Shown here piece after piece: positions 52,583 through 63,919 of a stretch of DNA of 64,000 nucleotides. Source of the DNA: Paracoccus zeaxanthinifaciens ATCC 21588 (GTDB lineage: Bacteria; Pseudomonadota; Alphaproteobacteria; Rhodobacterales; Rhodobacteraceae). The notes beneath the pieces were generated by a model. That model made no database searches. It had not been told where the DNA came from and saw only the letters and a list, made by a program, of their open reading frames with translations. Location of the stretch: contig NZ_ATUJ01000016.1 in assembly GCF_000420145.1 (NCBI RefSeq), forward strand, positions 1-64,000. The letters run 5' to 3'. Within the stretch, counting starts at the first letter, position 1. Each line of letters begins with the position of its first letter. The translations under genes and the position numbers were made by a program.

Positions 52583-53170
52583 ATGGCACGCACCCAGGGA
52601 TCCCGCGCGGAAATCACCGGACCGCTTCTTCGCGAAACCGCACGCAGGTTGTTCGCGCGGCAGGGCTATGCGGCAGTGTCGATGCGCCAGATCGCGGCTG
52701 CGGTCGGGGTGCAGGCAGGCGCGCTCTATGCCTATACGCCCGACAAGCAGGCGCTGCTGTTCGACCTGCTGGAAAGCCACATGCAGGATCTGCTGGCGGC
52801 GTGGCAGGACGATCCGGTCCAGCCCGCGCTGCAGCGGCTGGAACGCTTCGTGCGCTTCCATATCGGCTTCAGCATCGACCATCCCGACGCGGTGTTCCTG
52901 TCCTACATGGAGCTGCGCAACCTCTCGCCCGAGAACTTCGCCCGCATCGCGGAACTGCGTGGCCGCTACGAGGCCGCGCTGCAGGCGATCCTGCATGACG
53001 GCCAGGCCGCGGGCAGCATGCGGTTCCAGGACCTGCGGCTGGCCACGCTGGCGCTGATCGCGATGCTGACCGGGGTCACGAACTGGTACCGCGAAGGCGG
53101 GCGTCTTGATCGCGACCGGATCGGCGACATCTATTGGGGGCTTGCGCAAGGTGCCGTCGGCGCGCAATAG
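52583..53170 (+). CDS. TetR/AcrR-family transcriptional regulator
   Basis: A 195-residue regulator. The N-terminal helix-turn-helix is ETARRLFARQGYAAVSMRQI followed by AAAVGVQAGALYAYTPDKQAL (about 17-58). The rest is the ligand-binding helical domain, resembling the KstR2/fatty-acid-responsive subgroup by segments such as DAVFLSYMELRNL. It is divergent from the lipoprotein-lldD pair and could regulate it. The ATG at 52583 is used; the frame extends far upstream only as a shadow. Confidence 0.9.
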   Translation: MARTQGSRAEITGPLLRETARRLFARQGYAAVSMRQIAAAVGVQAGALYAYTPDKQALLFDLLESHMQDLLAAWQDDPVQPALQRLERFVRFHIGFSIDHPDAVFLSYMELRNLSPENFARIAELRGRYEAALQAILHDGQAAGSMRFQDLRLATLALIAMLTGVTNWYREGGRLDRDRIGDIYWGLAQGAVGAQ

Positions 53171-53200
53171 CCGCAGCTTCCCAGACCCATTCCTGCCCGC

Positions 53201-53229
53201 TTGCCGCAAGCCGGGCGATCACGGATAAT
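53201..53229 (+). promoter_or_regulatory. Promoter-like motif just before dnaG
   Basis: TTGCCG (53201-53206) and GATAAT (53224-53229) are 17 bases apart. Transcription would start at about 53236, directly at the dnaG ATG (53237), predicting a leaderless message; no ribosome binding site is visible before the ATG. Confidence 0.45.
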
Positions 53230-53236
53230 CGCGCCC

Positions 53237-55159
53237 ATGTCCCTTCCGCCCGGTTTCCTCGACGAGATTCGCAACCGCGTCCCGATCAGTCGCGTGATCG
53301 GCAAGAAGGTGACGTGGGATCTGCGCAAGTCGAACCAGGGCAAGGGCGACTGGTGGGCGCCATGCCCGTTCCATCAGGAAAAATCGGCCAGCTTCCACTG
53401 CGACGACCAGAAGGGCTTCTATTATTGCTTCGGTTGCCAGGCCAAGGGCGACGCCTTCACCTTCCTGCGCGAACATGACGGGATGGAGTTCATGGAGGCG
53501 GTCAAGCTGCTGGCCGCCGATGCCGGTCTGTCGATGCCCGAACCCGACCCCCGCGCCCGCGAACGCACCGACAGGAAGGCATCCCTGTTCGAGGTGACCG
53601 AGGCCGCCTGCCGCTGGTTCCGCCTGCAGCTGCAGACCGGGGCTGCGGCGGATGCCCGCGATTACCTGGACCGGCGCGGGCTGGACGCCCCCGCAATCGA
53701 GAAGTTCGAGATCGGCTTCGCCCCCGACAACCGCACCGCCCTGACCCGCGCGCTGATGGACAAGGGCATCGACGAGGCCCGCATCATCGAGGCCGGGATC
53801 GCCGCCCGTCCCGACGGGGGCGGCGCGCCCTATGACCGGTTCCGGGGACGCATCGTGTTCCCGATCCGCGACGGGCAGGGCCGCTGCATCGGCTTCGGCG
53901 GGCGGGCGATGGACCCGAACGCGCGGGCGAAATACCTCAACAGCCCGGAAACGCCGCTCTTCGACAAGGGGCGCAACCTCTACAATCTCGGCCCGGCGCG
54001 GGCGGCGGTCTCGAAGGGGCAGCGCCTCATCGTGGCCGAGGGCTACATGGACGTGATCGCCCTGTCGCGGGCAGGGTTCGAGGGCGCGGTCGCCCCCCTG
54101 GGCACCGCCATCACCGAGGAACAGCTGCGCCTGATGTGGCGCGTCGCCCCCGAGCCCGTGATCGCGCTTGACGGCGATGCCGCGGGTCAGCGGGCGGCAC
54201 AGCGCCTGATCGATCTTGCGCTGCCGCTGACGGGGCCGGGGCAGGCGCTGCGCTTCGTGATGCTGCCCGCCGGTCAGGATCCGGACGACCTGATCAAATC
54301 CGCCGGCCCCGGCGCGATGTCGGCCCTGCTGGACCAGGCCCGCCCGCTGGTCGACCTGCTCTGGAGCCGCGAGACCCAAGGCCAGGTCTTCGACAGCCCC
54401 GAACGCCGCGCGGCCCTGGAACGCCGCCTGTCCGAGGCCACGGGCCGCATCCCCGACGAATTGACGCGGCGCCATTACGACGAGGAACTGCGCCGCAAGC
54501 GGTGGGACCTGTTCGGCGGCAACCGTCGCCAGTCCGGTAATCGCGACGGCTGGCGGCAGGGCGGGGCAGGGCGCAGCCCGGCCCGGCGCGGAGGGGCCTC
54601 GATGGCCCCGCGCGTGCCGATCCTGCCCGCCAGCTTCGCGGTCCCCGAACGCGGCGAGGATGTCCTGGAAGGTGCGGCCCTGCTGATCTGCGCGCTGCGC
54701 CCCGCGCTGGTCGCGCAGGCGGAACCGCGTCTCGAACGCCTGCTGCCCCGCGATGCGGACCGCGCGGCGCTGCTGCACGACCTGCTGACGGGGGGCGATG
54801 GCGCACCGGGTCGCGCGGCCCTTGAAAGCCTGCGCCGGGACGCCCATCTGGGCCTGACCCCGACCGTGATCGAACAGCAGGAGGATGAGGCCGCCGCCGC
54901 CATCTTGGCGAATTTGCTGGACCGCCTTGAGGCCTTGCGCGCCACCAGCCACGAACTCGCCCGCGCCGAGGCCGAGATCAAGGGCGAGGTGGACGAGGGT
55001 CTGACCTGGCGCATCAGCCAGATCGCCCGCGCAAGGCACCGCGCCGAACGCCCCGACATGGAAACGACCAGCGACCTCAACGAGGATCGCGACGCCCTTT
55101 CAAACGAACTGCAACGCTTCCTCAGTACCGAGATCTGGCGCAAGCCGCCCCGCCGCTGA
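53237..55159 (+). CDS. dnaG: DNA primase
   Basis: A 640-residue DnaG that lays RNA primers at the fork. The N-terminal zinc finger has CPFHQEKSASFHC and YYCFGCQAKGDAF (about 43-70). The RNA polymerase core contains FRGRIVFPIRD and the TOPRIM motif VAEGYMDVIAL, with ALDGDAAGQRAAQR binding metal. The C-terminal third, the DnaB-interacting region, is divergent. Part of the dnaG-rpoD macromolecular synthesis operon, here without rpsU. Confidence 0.97.
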   Translation: MSLPPGFLDEIRNRVPISRVIGKKVTWDLRKSNQGKGDWWAPCPFHQEKSASFHCDDQKGFYYCFGCQAKGDAFTFLREHDGMEFMEAVKLLAADAGLSMPEPDPRARERTDRKASLFEVTEAACRWFRLQLQTGAAADARDYLDRRGLDAPAIEKFEIGFAPDNRTALTRALMDKGIDEARIIEAGIAARPDGGGAPYDRFRGRIVFPIRDGQGRCIGFGGRAMDPNARAKYLNSPETPLFDKGRNLYNLGPARAAVSKGQRLIVAEGYMDVIALSRAGFEGAVAPLGTAITEEQLRLMWRVAPEPVIALDGDAAGQRAAQRLIDLALPLTGPGQALRFVMLPAGQDPDDLIKSAGPGAMSALLDQARPLVDLLWSRETQGQVFDSPERRAALERRLSEATGRIPDELTRRHYDEELRRKRWDLFGGNRRQSGNRDGWRQGGAGRSPARRGGASMAPRVPILPASFAVPERGEDVLEGAALLICALRPALVAQAEPRLERLLPRDADRAALLHDLLTGGDGAPGRAALESLRRDAHLGLTPTVIEQQEDEAAAAILANLLDRLEALRATSHELARAEAEIKGEVDEGLTWRISQIARARHRAERPDMETTSDLNEDRDALSNELQRFLSTEIWRKPPRR

Positions 55160-55166
55160 GCATCGC

Positions 55167-55268
55167 GAATCGCAGTTCCGAATCACCGCTGCGGCCGCTC
55201 TTTGATTCGGCCGCGGATCGCGCTAGAAACGATACGATTTTGCGACGATTCGGCATCGGCTGCGAATC
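55167..55268. other. Cluster of five GANTC sites between dnaG and rpoD
   Basis: GANTC occurs at 55167-55171, 55180-55184, 55204-55208, 55247-55251 and 55264-55268. GANTC is the target of the cell-cycle methyltransferase CcrM and its sensor GcrA in alphaproteobacteria. By base composition about one site per 300 bases is expected. Confidence 0.6.
55202..55229 (+). promoter_or_regulatory. Possible promoter of rpoD
   Basis: TTGATT (55202-55207) and TAGAAA (55224-55229) are spaced by 16 bases, 73 bases before the rpoD ATG. The -35 overlaps one of the GANTC sites. Confidence 0.35.
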
Positions 55269-55301
55269 GCTTGCCAAGACCGCGCCGAGAAGGAGCCCTG
55301 G

Positions 55302-57288
<1,987 letters not shown>

Positions 57289-57299
<11 letters not shown>

Positions 57300-57714
57300 C
57301 GGCGGGCATACGGAAGGGCTTGGTTTCATCCTCTATCGCAGTGCGGCGGCGCCGGGCCTCGGGTCCGAGGATCTGAAGCGGATCCTTGCCGTCGCCCGAC
57401 AGCGCAACGAGGAGCACGGCCTGACCGGCTGCCTGCACCACGAGGACGGGATGTTCTTCCAATGGCTGGAGGGGCCGACGGCCCCCCTGGCCGAGGTGGT
57501 CGCGATGATCCGGGCCGACCGGCGCCACGAGGCGCTGGCCGTCCTGGACCAGGGCCCCATCGCGCAGCGGCGGTTCCACGACTGGCGCATGCGCTTTTCC
57601 GACCGCGACAGCGGATCGCTGATGGACTGGATCGCCAGGATGGGCGGTTCGACCTTCGACCGCGGCGCATATGCCGGCGGCGTCACCTCGTTCCTGCAGT
57701 CCCTGTCCGCCTGA
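57289..57714 (+). CDS. BLUF-domain blue-light sensor
   Basis: A 141-residue single-domain BLUF protein, which binds FAD and responds to blue light. The photochemically essential residues are all present: Y16 (ILYRSA), N40 ([11 protein letters not shown]), Q58 (FFQWLEGP) and W99 (FHDWRM). No output domain follows, so it must act through a partner. The only plausible start is a TTG at 57289, which overlaps the end of rpoD by 11 bases, implying cotranscription with the principal sigma factor. The start carries some doubt. Confidence 0.88.
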
Positions 57715-57776
57715 GCGGGCCTTGCGCGGGCAGCACGAAATGTGAACACTCGGCCCCGACACGATAGGGGCAAGAC

Positions 57777-59183
57777 ATGTCGCAGACGGGCCTTCTGGCC
57801 GATCCAATGAATATCCACATCCTGCTTGGCTGCATCGCGGCGCTGTTCGCGATCCTGTGGCTGCGCGCGCGGCAGGCCGCCGCGTCGGCGGTGGCGCAGG
57901 CGCGGATGGACGCGCAGGCCGTGCGGCATGACGCCCAGATGCAGATCTCGTCCCGCGAGGGGCGCGTGGCCTCGTTGACCGAACGCCTGGGCGATCTGGC
58001 CGAGGAACGCGACAACCTGACCGACGCGCTGCACCGCGCCAACCGGGAACTGGCCGACCAGCGCACCCAGCTGGCCGAGGTTCGGCTGACGGCCAGCAAG
58101 GACCGCGAGGCCGCCGAGCGCGAGATCGCCACCCTGCGCGAGCTGCGCGAGGAGATGACCGGACAGTTCCGGCTGCTGTCCACCGAGACCCTTCGCGTCC
58201 AGCGCGCGGATCTGCAGCGCAGCCAGAACGAACAGCTGAACGCGCTGCTGACGCCCTTCCGCGAACAGGTGGGCCGCTTCCAGACCGAGCTTCAGGCCCG
58301 CAACAAGGTTCTGGACCAGGAATCCGCGCGGCTGCACGAGCAGATCCTGTCGCTGCACCGCCGCTCCGAGGAGATCAGCCGAGAGGCGGTGAACCTGACC
58401 CGCGCGCTCAAGGGCGACAAGCAGCGGCAGGGCGCCTGGGGCGAGATGGTGCTGGAGCGGATCCTGGAGGAATCGGGCCTGCAGGCGGGCACGCATTTCG
58501 ACATGCAGTCCAGCTGGCGCGACGAGGACAACAAGCTGTGGCGCCCCGATGTCGTCGTGAAGATGCCGCGCGGCAAGGTGATGGTCATCGACAGCAAGGT
58601 GTCGCTGAACGACTACGAGACCTCGGTCGCGACCGAGGACCCCGCCGAGGCGCAGGCCGCGCTGCGCCGCCATGTGCAGGCCGTGCGCAACCACGTCAAC
58701 ACGCTGGCCGAGAAGGGCTATCACCGGATGGACGACGGCTCGGTCGATTATGTGCTGATGTTTATTCCCATCGAGGGCGCGTTCTCGGAGGCGCTGCGGG
58801 CCGATCCGCAGCTGGCGACCTATGCGATGGAGCGGCGCGTGGGGCTGACCACGCCCACCACGCTGATGCTGACCCTGCGCACGATCGAGCATATCTGGGC
58901 CGTCGAGCGGCGAGAGAGCAACGCGATGGAGATCGCGCGGCGCGCCGGTCAGCTCTATGACAAGGTCGCGGGCTTCGTCGATGCGATGGAGGGCGTGGGC
59001 CGCGCGCTGGACCAGGCCAACAAGGCGCATGGTCAGGCGATGGACCGGCTGACGCGCGGCTCGGGCAACGTCATCCGCCAGGTCGAGATGCTGCGCGGAC
59101 TGGGCGCCCGCGCCAGCAAGCAGATCTCGCTGGATCACGACCGCGAGGACCCCGCATTGCACCCCCCCGAGGAGGACGCATGA
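57777..59183 (+). CDS. rmuC: DNA recombination protein RmuC
   Basis: A 468-residue RmuC. Residues about 12-30 form a membrane anchor, followed by a long coiled coil (about 35-190) and the nuclease-like RmuC domain with GDKQRQGAWGEMVLERILEE, RPDVVVKMPRGKVMVIDSKV and MFIPIEGAF. Involved in limiting inversions at short repeats in E. coli. The ATG at 57777 is used; yjbQ starts four bases inside its end. Confidence 0.94.
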   Translation: MSQTGLLADPMNIHILLGCIAALFAILWLRARQAAASAVAQARMDAQAVRHDAQMQISSREGRVASLTERLGDLAEERDNLTDALHRANRELADQRTQLAEVRLTASKDREAAEREIATLRELREEMTGQFRLLSTETLRVQRADLQRSQNEQLNALLTPFREQVGRFQTELQARNKVLDQESARLHEQILSLHRRSEEISREAVNLTRALKGDKQRQGAWGEMVLERILEESGLQAGTHFDMQSSWRDEDNKLWRPDVVVKMPRGKVMVIDSKVSLNDYETSVATEDPAEAQAALRRHVQAVRNHVNTLAEKGYHRMDDGSVDYVLMFIPIEGAFSEALRADPQLATYAMERRVGLTTPTTLMLTLRTIEHIWAVERRESNAMEIARRAGQLYDKVAGFVDAMEGVGRALDQANKAHGQAMDRLTRGSGNVIRQVEMLRGLGARASKQISLDHDREDPALHPPEEDA

Positions 59184-59599
59184 TCACGCAATTCGACGTC
59201 GAGACGAACGGCCCCGCCTGCCACGAGATGACCCGCGACGTGGCCGCATGGCTGCGCGGGCAGGGCGACGGGCTGCTGGTTCTGATGATCCGCCACACCT
59301 CGGCCTCCCTGCTGATACAGGAGAATGCAGATCCCGAGGTTCAGACCGACCTGATCGGCTGGTTCGACCGGCTGGTGCCGCCATCGACCGACCCCTCGAT
59401 GCGGTGGTTGACGCATACATATGAAGGGCCGGACGACATGCCGGCCCATATCAAGTCCGCAATGCTGCCGACCAGCCTGCAGATCCCGGTGCAGGATGGC
59501 CGGATGATGCTGGGCCGCTGGCAGGGGATCTATGTGGTCGAACACCGGACCCGCCCGCATCGCAGGCAGGTCGCGGCGCTGTTTCAGCCGTTGTCCTGA
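59180..59599 (+). CDS. yjbQ: YjbQ-family protein (UPF0047)
   Basis: A 139-residue protein of the UPF0047 family, some of which have thiamine-phosphate synthase side activity. Signature segments are IRHTSASLLIQENADPEVQTD, PAHIKSAMLPTSLQIPV and GRWQGIYVVEHR with metal-binding histidines. Overlaps rmuC at its start (ATGA) and the convergent SDR gene by 16 bases at its end. Physiological role uncertain. Confidence 0.9.
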   Translation: MITQFDVETNGPACHEMTRDVAAWLRGQGDGLLVLMIRHTSASLLIQENADPEVQTDLIGWFDRLVPPSTDPSMRWLTHTYEGPDDMPAHIKSAMLPTSLQIPVQDGRMMLGRWQGIYVVEHRTRPHRRQVAALFQPLS

Positions 59600-60261
59600 G
59601 GCATCAGGAACACCTCTCGGATCGCAGCGCGTTCGGGGGCCTCGATCATGTGGATGACGGCGTTCGCAACGTCCTCGGGTTGCAGCTTGTCCGGCGCGCC
59701 GTCGTCGAAGAAGGCGGTATCCACCATGCCCGGCGCCACGACCGAGCAGCGCCCGCCCCATTCGCGCATCTCGTCGGCCAGGTTCCCGGCATAGCCGTGC
59801 ACGAACCACTTGGTCGCGCCATAGATCGAGCCCGGAATGTGCCTGCGCCCCGCCGCCGATCCGGTCAGGACCAGCGTGCCCCTGGTCTTGCGCAGCTCGG
59901 GCAGGACCGCCCGCGCGGTCAGGATCACGCCCATCACGTTCAGGTCGATCATGCCGCGGATGTCGTCCAGATCGCCCGCCTCGGTGCCCGGCTTGGACAG
60001 GCCGCGGCCCGCATTCGCGAATGCGGCGTCGATCCCGCCGAAGCGGTCCGCCGTGGCCGCGACGGCCTTCTGCAGGTCGTCGATATCGGTCGCGTCGCCG
60101 GTCTGCACCAGCGCCTTGTCACCCAGTTCCTGCGCCAGCTCGTTCAGCTTGTCGGCCGAGCGCGCGAACAGCGCGACGTTCCAGCCGGCGGCGACGGCTG
60201 CGCGGGCCGTCTGCGCGCCGATCCCCGAGGATGCGCCGGTGATGAAGAGGGTCTTGGACAT
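59584..60261 (-). CDS. Short-chain dehydrogenase/reductase
   Basis: A 225-residue SDR with the cofactor motif TGASSGIG at the N terminus, NAG in AFANAGRG, and the catalytic S-Y-K arrangement (TGSAAGRRHIPGSIYGATK). Similar to YdfG/serine dehydrogenase-like NADP-dependent oxidoreductases. The ATG at 60261 follows GGAGG with suitable spacing; the upstream frame is not used. Substrate unknown. Confidence 0.9.
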   Translation of the reverse strand: MSKTLFITGASSGIGAQTARAAVAAGWNVALFARSADKLNELAQELGDKALVQTGDATDIDDLQKAVAATADRFGGIDAAFANAGRGLSKPGTEAGDLDDIRGMIDLNVMGVILTARAVLPELRKTRGTLVLTGSAAGRRHIPGSIYGATKWFVHGYAGNLADEMREWGGRCSVVAPGMVDTAFFDDGAPDKLQPEDVANAVIHMIEAPERAAIREVFLMPQDNG

Positions 60262-60446
60262 GATGCCTCCGCTTGCCATGAATCTCGTCGGTTCGGATTT
60301 GCAGGCGTCGAACGCGTCCGCCGCGACGGGGGTTCCGACAAGGCGATCGCGTGGGGGCGCATCTTGTGGGGCGCTGATAAACCCTACCCAATCCCTGCGG
60401 TTATCCCTATAGTGGCTGCGGATCAGGGGACGAAAGGGACAACCCA

Positions 60447-60911
60447 ATGCGATGCCCGTTTTGCGGAAATGTGGACACGCAGGTCAAGGACTCGCGTCCG
60501 GCCGAAGACAATGTCGCCATTCGTCGCCGCCGCTTCTGCCCCGCCTGCGGGGGGCGCTTCACCACCTATGAACGCGTGCAGCTGCGCGATCTGGTCGTCG
60601 TGAAATCCACCGGCCGCCGCGAGGATTTCGACCGCGACAAGATGGCCCGCTCGATCCGGATCGCCATGCAGAAGCGTCCCGTCGAACCCGAGCGGATCGA
60701 GCAGATGATCAGCGGCATCGTCCGCAGGCTGGAAAGCACGGGCGAGACCGACATCCCCTCGAAGATGATCGGCGAGATCGTGATGGAATCCCTGTCGCGC
60801 ATCGACAACGTCGCCTATGTCCGCTTCGCCAGCGTCTACAAGAACTTCCAGGACGCGGACGATTTCGACAAGTTCGTGTCGGAACTGCGCCCCGGCGCCG
60901 CGACGGATTGA
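60447..60911 (+). CDS. nrdR: Transcriptional repressor NrdR
   Basis: A 154-residue NrdR, the ATP-cone repressor of ribonucleotide reductase genes. The N-terminal zinc ribbon is [18 protein letters not shown] with [14 protein letters not shown]; the ATP-cone begins [16 protein letters not shown]. Normal length. Translationally coupled to ribD, whose TTG start overlaps its stop. Confidence 0.96.
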   Translation: MRCPFCGNVDTQVKDSRPAEDNVAIRRRRFCPACGGRFTTYERVQLRDLVVVKSTGRREDFDRDKMARSIRIAMQKRPVEPERIEQMISGIVRRLESTGETDIPSKMIGEIVMESLSRIDNVAYVRFASVYKNFQDADDFDKFVSELRPGAATD

Positions 60912-61918
60912 CCTTGGCACGGCCGGATGATCTGCGCCACATGGCCCATGCCATGCGGCTGGCGCGTCGGGGCTTGGGCAATGTCTGGCCGAACCCGGCG
61001 GTGGGCTGCGTCATCGTGGCCGATGGCCGGATCGTCGGGCGCGGATGGACGCAGCCGACGGGGCGGCCCCATGCCGAACGCATGGCCCTGGACCAGGCCG
61101 GTCCGTTGGCCCGTGGGGCGACCGCCTATGTCACGCTGGAACCCTGCGCCCATCACGGTCGCACGCCGCCCTGCGCGAACGGGCTGGTCGATGCGGGGAT
61201 CGCGCGCGTTGTCAGCGCGCTGACCGATCCCGATACGCGCGTCGCCGGTCGCGGGCACCGCATCCTGCGCGATGCCGGGGTCGAGGTTACCGAGGGCGTC
61301 ATGGCGGCCGAGGCCGCCGAACTGCAGGCGGGCTTCCTGATGCGGCTGACGCAGGGACGCCCCTTCGTCACGTTGAAATTGGCCAGCAGCCTGGACGGTC
61401 GCATCGCGATGGCCAGCGGCGAAAGTAAGTGGATCACCGGCCCGCGGGCCCGCGCGCATGTCCATGCGCTGCGCGCTCAGCACGACGCGATCATGGTCGG
61501 CGGGGCCACGGCGCGGGCCGATCTGCCGCAGCTGAACGTGCGGGGCATCGCCGTGCCGCAGCAGCCCGTGCGCATCGTCGTGTCGGGGCAGGCGCTGCCG
61601 CCGCTGCCGGTGCAGGACGACATGCACGGCCCCCTGTGGCGGGTCGAGGGCCGCCCCGATGACATCCTGCGCGACCTGGCGCAGCGCGGCCTGACGCGCA
61701 TCTTCTGCGAGGGGGGCGGGCGTCTTGCGGCGAAGCTGCTGTCGGCGGGGCTGGTGGACCAGATCGTCGGCTATACCGCCGGGCTTGCGCTCGGGGCCGA
61801 GGCGCGGGCCTTCATGGGGCCGACCGGCTGGACCGCCCTGGCCGAGGCTCCGCGCTTCGACCTGGTGGAAACGCGCCGCATCGGGCCGGACCTGTTCCAC
61901 CGCTGGCGCCGAGCCTAG
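60908..61918 (+). CDS. ribD: Bifunctional riboflavin biosynthesis deaminase/reductase RibD
   Basis: A 336-residue RibD. The deaminase domain (about 10-130) has the zinc motif PHAERMAL and [13 protein letters not shown]; the reductase domain (about 150-336) contains [30 protein letters not shown] and [13 protein letters not shown]. The start is a TTG at 60908 overlapping the nrdR stop, with a TTG at 60914 as an alternative. Its stop shares CTAG with the convergent kpsC. Confidence 0.94.
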   Translation: MTLARPDDLRHMAHAMRLARRGLGNVWPNPAVGCVIVADGRIVGRGWTQPTGRPHAERMALDQAGPLARGATAYVTLEPCAHHGRTPPCANGLVDAGIARVVSALTDPDTRVAGRGHRILRDAGVEVTEGVMAAEAAELQAGFLMRLTQGRPFVTLKLASSLDGRIAMASGESKWITGPRARAHVHALRAQHDAIMVGGATARADLPQLNVRGIAVPQQPVRIVVSGQALPPLPVQDDMHGPLWRVEGRPDDILRDLAQRGLTRIFCEGGGRLAAKLLSAGLVDQIVGYTAGLALGAEARAFMGPTGWTALAEAPRFDLVETRRIGPDLFHRWRRA

Positions 61919-63909
61919 CGCCGCCAGATCCAGGCCTGCCCCGCAAGCGCGCCCTGCGCCTTGGCCAGCAGCCGCAGGGCAGGGGGCTGCCCCGTCAGCC
62001 CGTCGCGCAGGCGTTCCAGCGCGACCTCGACCGGGCAGGGCAGCCCGCTGACCGGATCGCGATACCGCGGATAGGCGATCAGGCAGGCATGGACCAGCGC
62101 CGCAAGATCGGGCCGCGCCTGCCTGCGTCTGGGCACCGGACCCAGATCGCGCGTCAGCCCCCAGCCCGCATAGAAGGGCGCGCCCAGGGTCGTCACCGAC
62201 CGCCCGCGCAGAAGCGCCTCGAACCCGAGGGTCGAGGTGATGGTCCAGACCTCGTCCACGGCCTCGATCAGGGCTGCGGGATCGGCGCGACGGGCGACGT
62301 GATCGGCCAGCCGCGCCATGTCGGCGGCATCGATCAGGCCGGGGCGCAGGCCCGCCTCGACATCGGGATGGGGCTTGTAGACGATCCAGGCATCGGGGTT
62401 CTCGGCCCGCGCGCGTTCCAGCGCGGCAAGGTTCGTGCGTTCCGCCCCCGCGCCCTTCAGGATCGAGGCGTCGTCCTGGACCTGCCCCGGCACGAGGATG
62501 CGCCGTCTGCCGTCGCGGGGCGGCAGGTCGCCCGCACCACCGAGGTTGTACTTCGTCAGCCGACTCTCGATCAGCGCCGCGATCAGGCGTTCCGCCCTGT
62601 CGCGCCCGCCGGGGGGCGGCCCCTTGGCGATCAGCGATTCCAGCCGCGACGGCGCGGTCGGATCGAAATAGATCCCCATGTCGTCGGCCACCACCGACAG
62701 GGGCGGGGTCAGGTCCGCGCCCAACCCGCGAGAGCGCATGAACCCGTCCTCGACCCGGATCGCCTGCGGAACGTCGCGGGCCTTCGACGCCCATGCCAGC
62801 GTGACCTGCGGCGACGGGGACGGGGCATGGCGCAGGGGGCGAACCTCGCCGAATTCGCGTGCGAGGAAGCGGCGCTTCCACAGGCGCATGCCGTGGGCGA
62901 CATGGCCGTTGCGGTCCTGGCGAAAGACGCGGGCCTCGGCCTCGACCTGGTTCAGTGCGCCGTCGAAATCGGTCAGGCGGTCGCGGCACGGGTCGTACCA
63001 GACTGGCCCCTGCAGATGGCTGGCGGCGAACAGTGCCTGCGGGGTCGCGGTGCCGCGGCGGGGCAGCGGAACCTCGTCCGTGCTGAGGCCCCAGCCCGCA
63101 TAGAAGGGTCGCCCGAACAGGCGCGGGCGGTGCCCTGCCAGCAGCGCCTCGTATCCCAGCTGAGAGCTGACGGCATAGACCGCATCCGCCCCTTCGACCA
63201 GCCGCCAGGGTGAGACCGGCCCGTCGCAGATCGTGTCGCCCGGGCGCAGGTCGTCCGGCACCAGATGCCCCGCCCGCAGCCCGGCGGCGGTTTCGGGGTG
63301 GGTGCGGATCACGATGCGGCGGCCGGGATTCTCGTCCCGCGCGGCGGTCAGCATCCGCAGAAAGGTCGCGCGGTCTGCGCCCCGCAGGGACGCATCCCCG
63401 CGCGTCTGGTCGATCACGAGGACATAGCCCGCGGGCGGGGGGGCAAGGTCCGGGTCGTGGTGGTTGTATTTCGACAGATCGGCAGCACGCAGCCGCGCCA
63501 GCGCAAGGGGTGCCCGATCCAGCGCCACGGGGTCGGGTGCTGCGATCAGGCGTTCCAGAAGCGAGGGGGCGGAGGGGTCGAAATGCAGGCCGTGCGGGTC
63601 GATCAGCAGCCCGATGGGACCGCGCGCCGCGATGCGCCCCTTCGCGCGTCCCGGTAAGACCGAGCGCAGGAATGCATCCTCGACCGTGACGACGGGGGCG
63701 CCGGTGCGGGCGGCGATGGCGCGTCCGCGCCAGGCGGTCGGGCTGGCGCCCCAGATGCCGATCGCGTCGCCCGCGCGCGGAATGCCGACCGTGGGCGCAT
63801 ATCCCGCCAGCGTCATGATCCGCGCCAGTCGCGGATTGCGCAGGAAGCCCAGGTTGAAAACGCGAAGCCGCCGAGGGGTCCCGGCGGCTTCCTGTGTCTT
63901 CTCGCTCAT
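61915..63909 (-). CDS. kpsC: Capsule polysaccharide synthesis protein KpsC (tandem Kdo transferase)
   Basis: A 664-residue KpsC/LpsZ protein, which adds the beta-Kdo linker on phosphatidylglycerol for ABC-transporter-exported capsule. It consists of two homologous halves offset by about 310 residues: VEDAFLRS (76) and VEDGFMRS (386); HFDPSAPSLLERL (109) and YFDPTAPSRLESL (414); RTHPE (202) and KPHPD (512); FYAGWGLS (269) and FYAGWGLT (579). Start at the ATG at 63909; upstream codons are not used. Kps export genes probably lie to the right of the window. Confidence 0.93.
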   Translation of the reverse strand: MSEKTQEAAGTPRRLRVFNLGFLRNPRLARIMTLAGYAPTVGIPRAGDAIGIWGASPTAWRGRAIAARTGAPVVTVEDAFLRSVLPGRAKGRIAARGPIGLLIDPHGLHFDPSAPSLLERLIAAPDPVALDRAPLALARLRAADLSKYNHHDPDLAPPPAGYVLVIDQTRGDASLRGADRATFLRMLTAARDENPGRRIVIRTHPETAAGLRAGHLVPDDLRPGDTICDGPVSPWRLVEGADAVYAVSSQLGYEALLAGHRPRLFGRPFYAGWGLSTDEVPLPRRGTATPQALFAASHLQGPVWYDPCRDRLTDFDGALNQVEAEARVFRQDRNGHVAHGMRLWKRRFLAREFGEVRPLRHAPSPSPQVTLAWASKARDVPQAIRVEDGFMRSRGLGADLTPPLSVVADDMGIYFDPTAPSRLESLIAKGPPPGGRDRAERLIAALIESRLTKYNLGGAGDLPPRDGRRRILVPGQVQDDASILKGAGAERTNLAALERARAENPDAWIVYKPHPDVEAGLRPGLIDAADMARLADHVARRADPAALIEAVDEVWTITSTLGFEALLRGRSVTTLGAPFYAGWGLTRDLGPVPRRRQARPDLAALVHACLIAYPRYRDPVSGLPCPVEVALERLRDGLTGQPPALRLLAKAQGALAGQAWIWRR

Positions 63910-63919
63910 TCGCGGGGGA

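Noticed and set aside
50330-53170. Very long plus-strand frame ending with the TetR gene
   Set aside because: Only the last 195 codons resemble a protein family; the upstream part is antisense to lldD and the lipoprotein gene.
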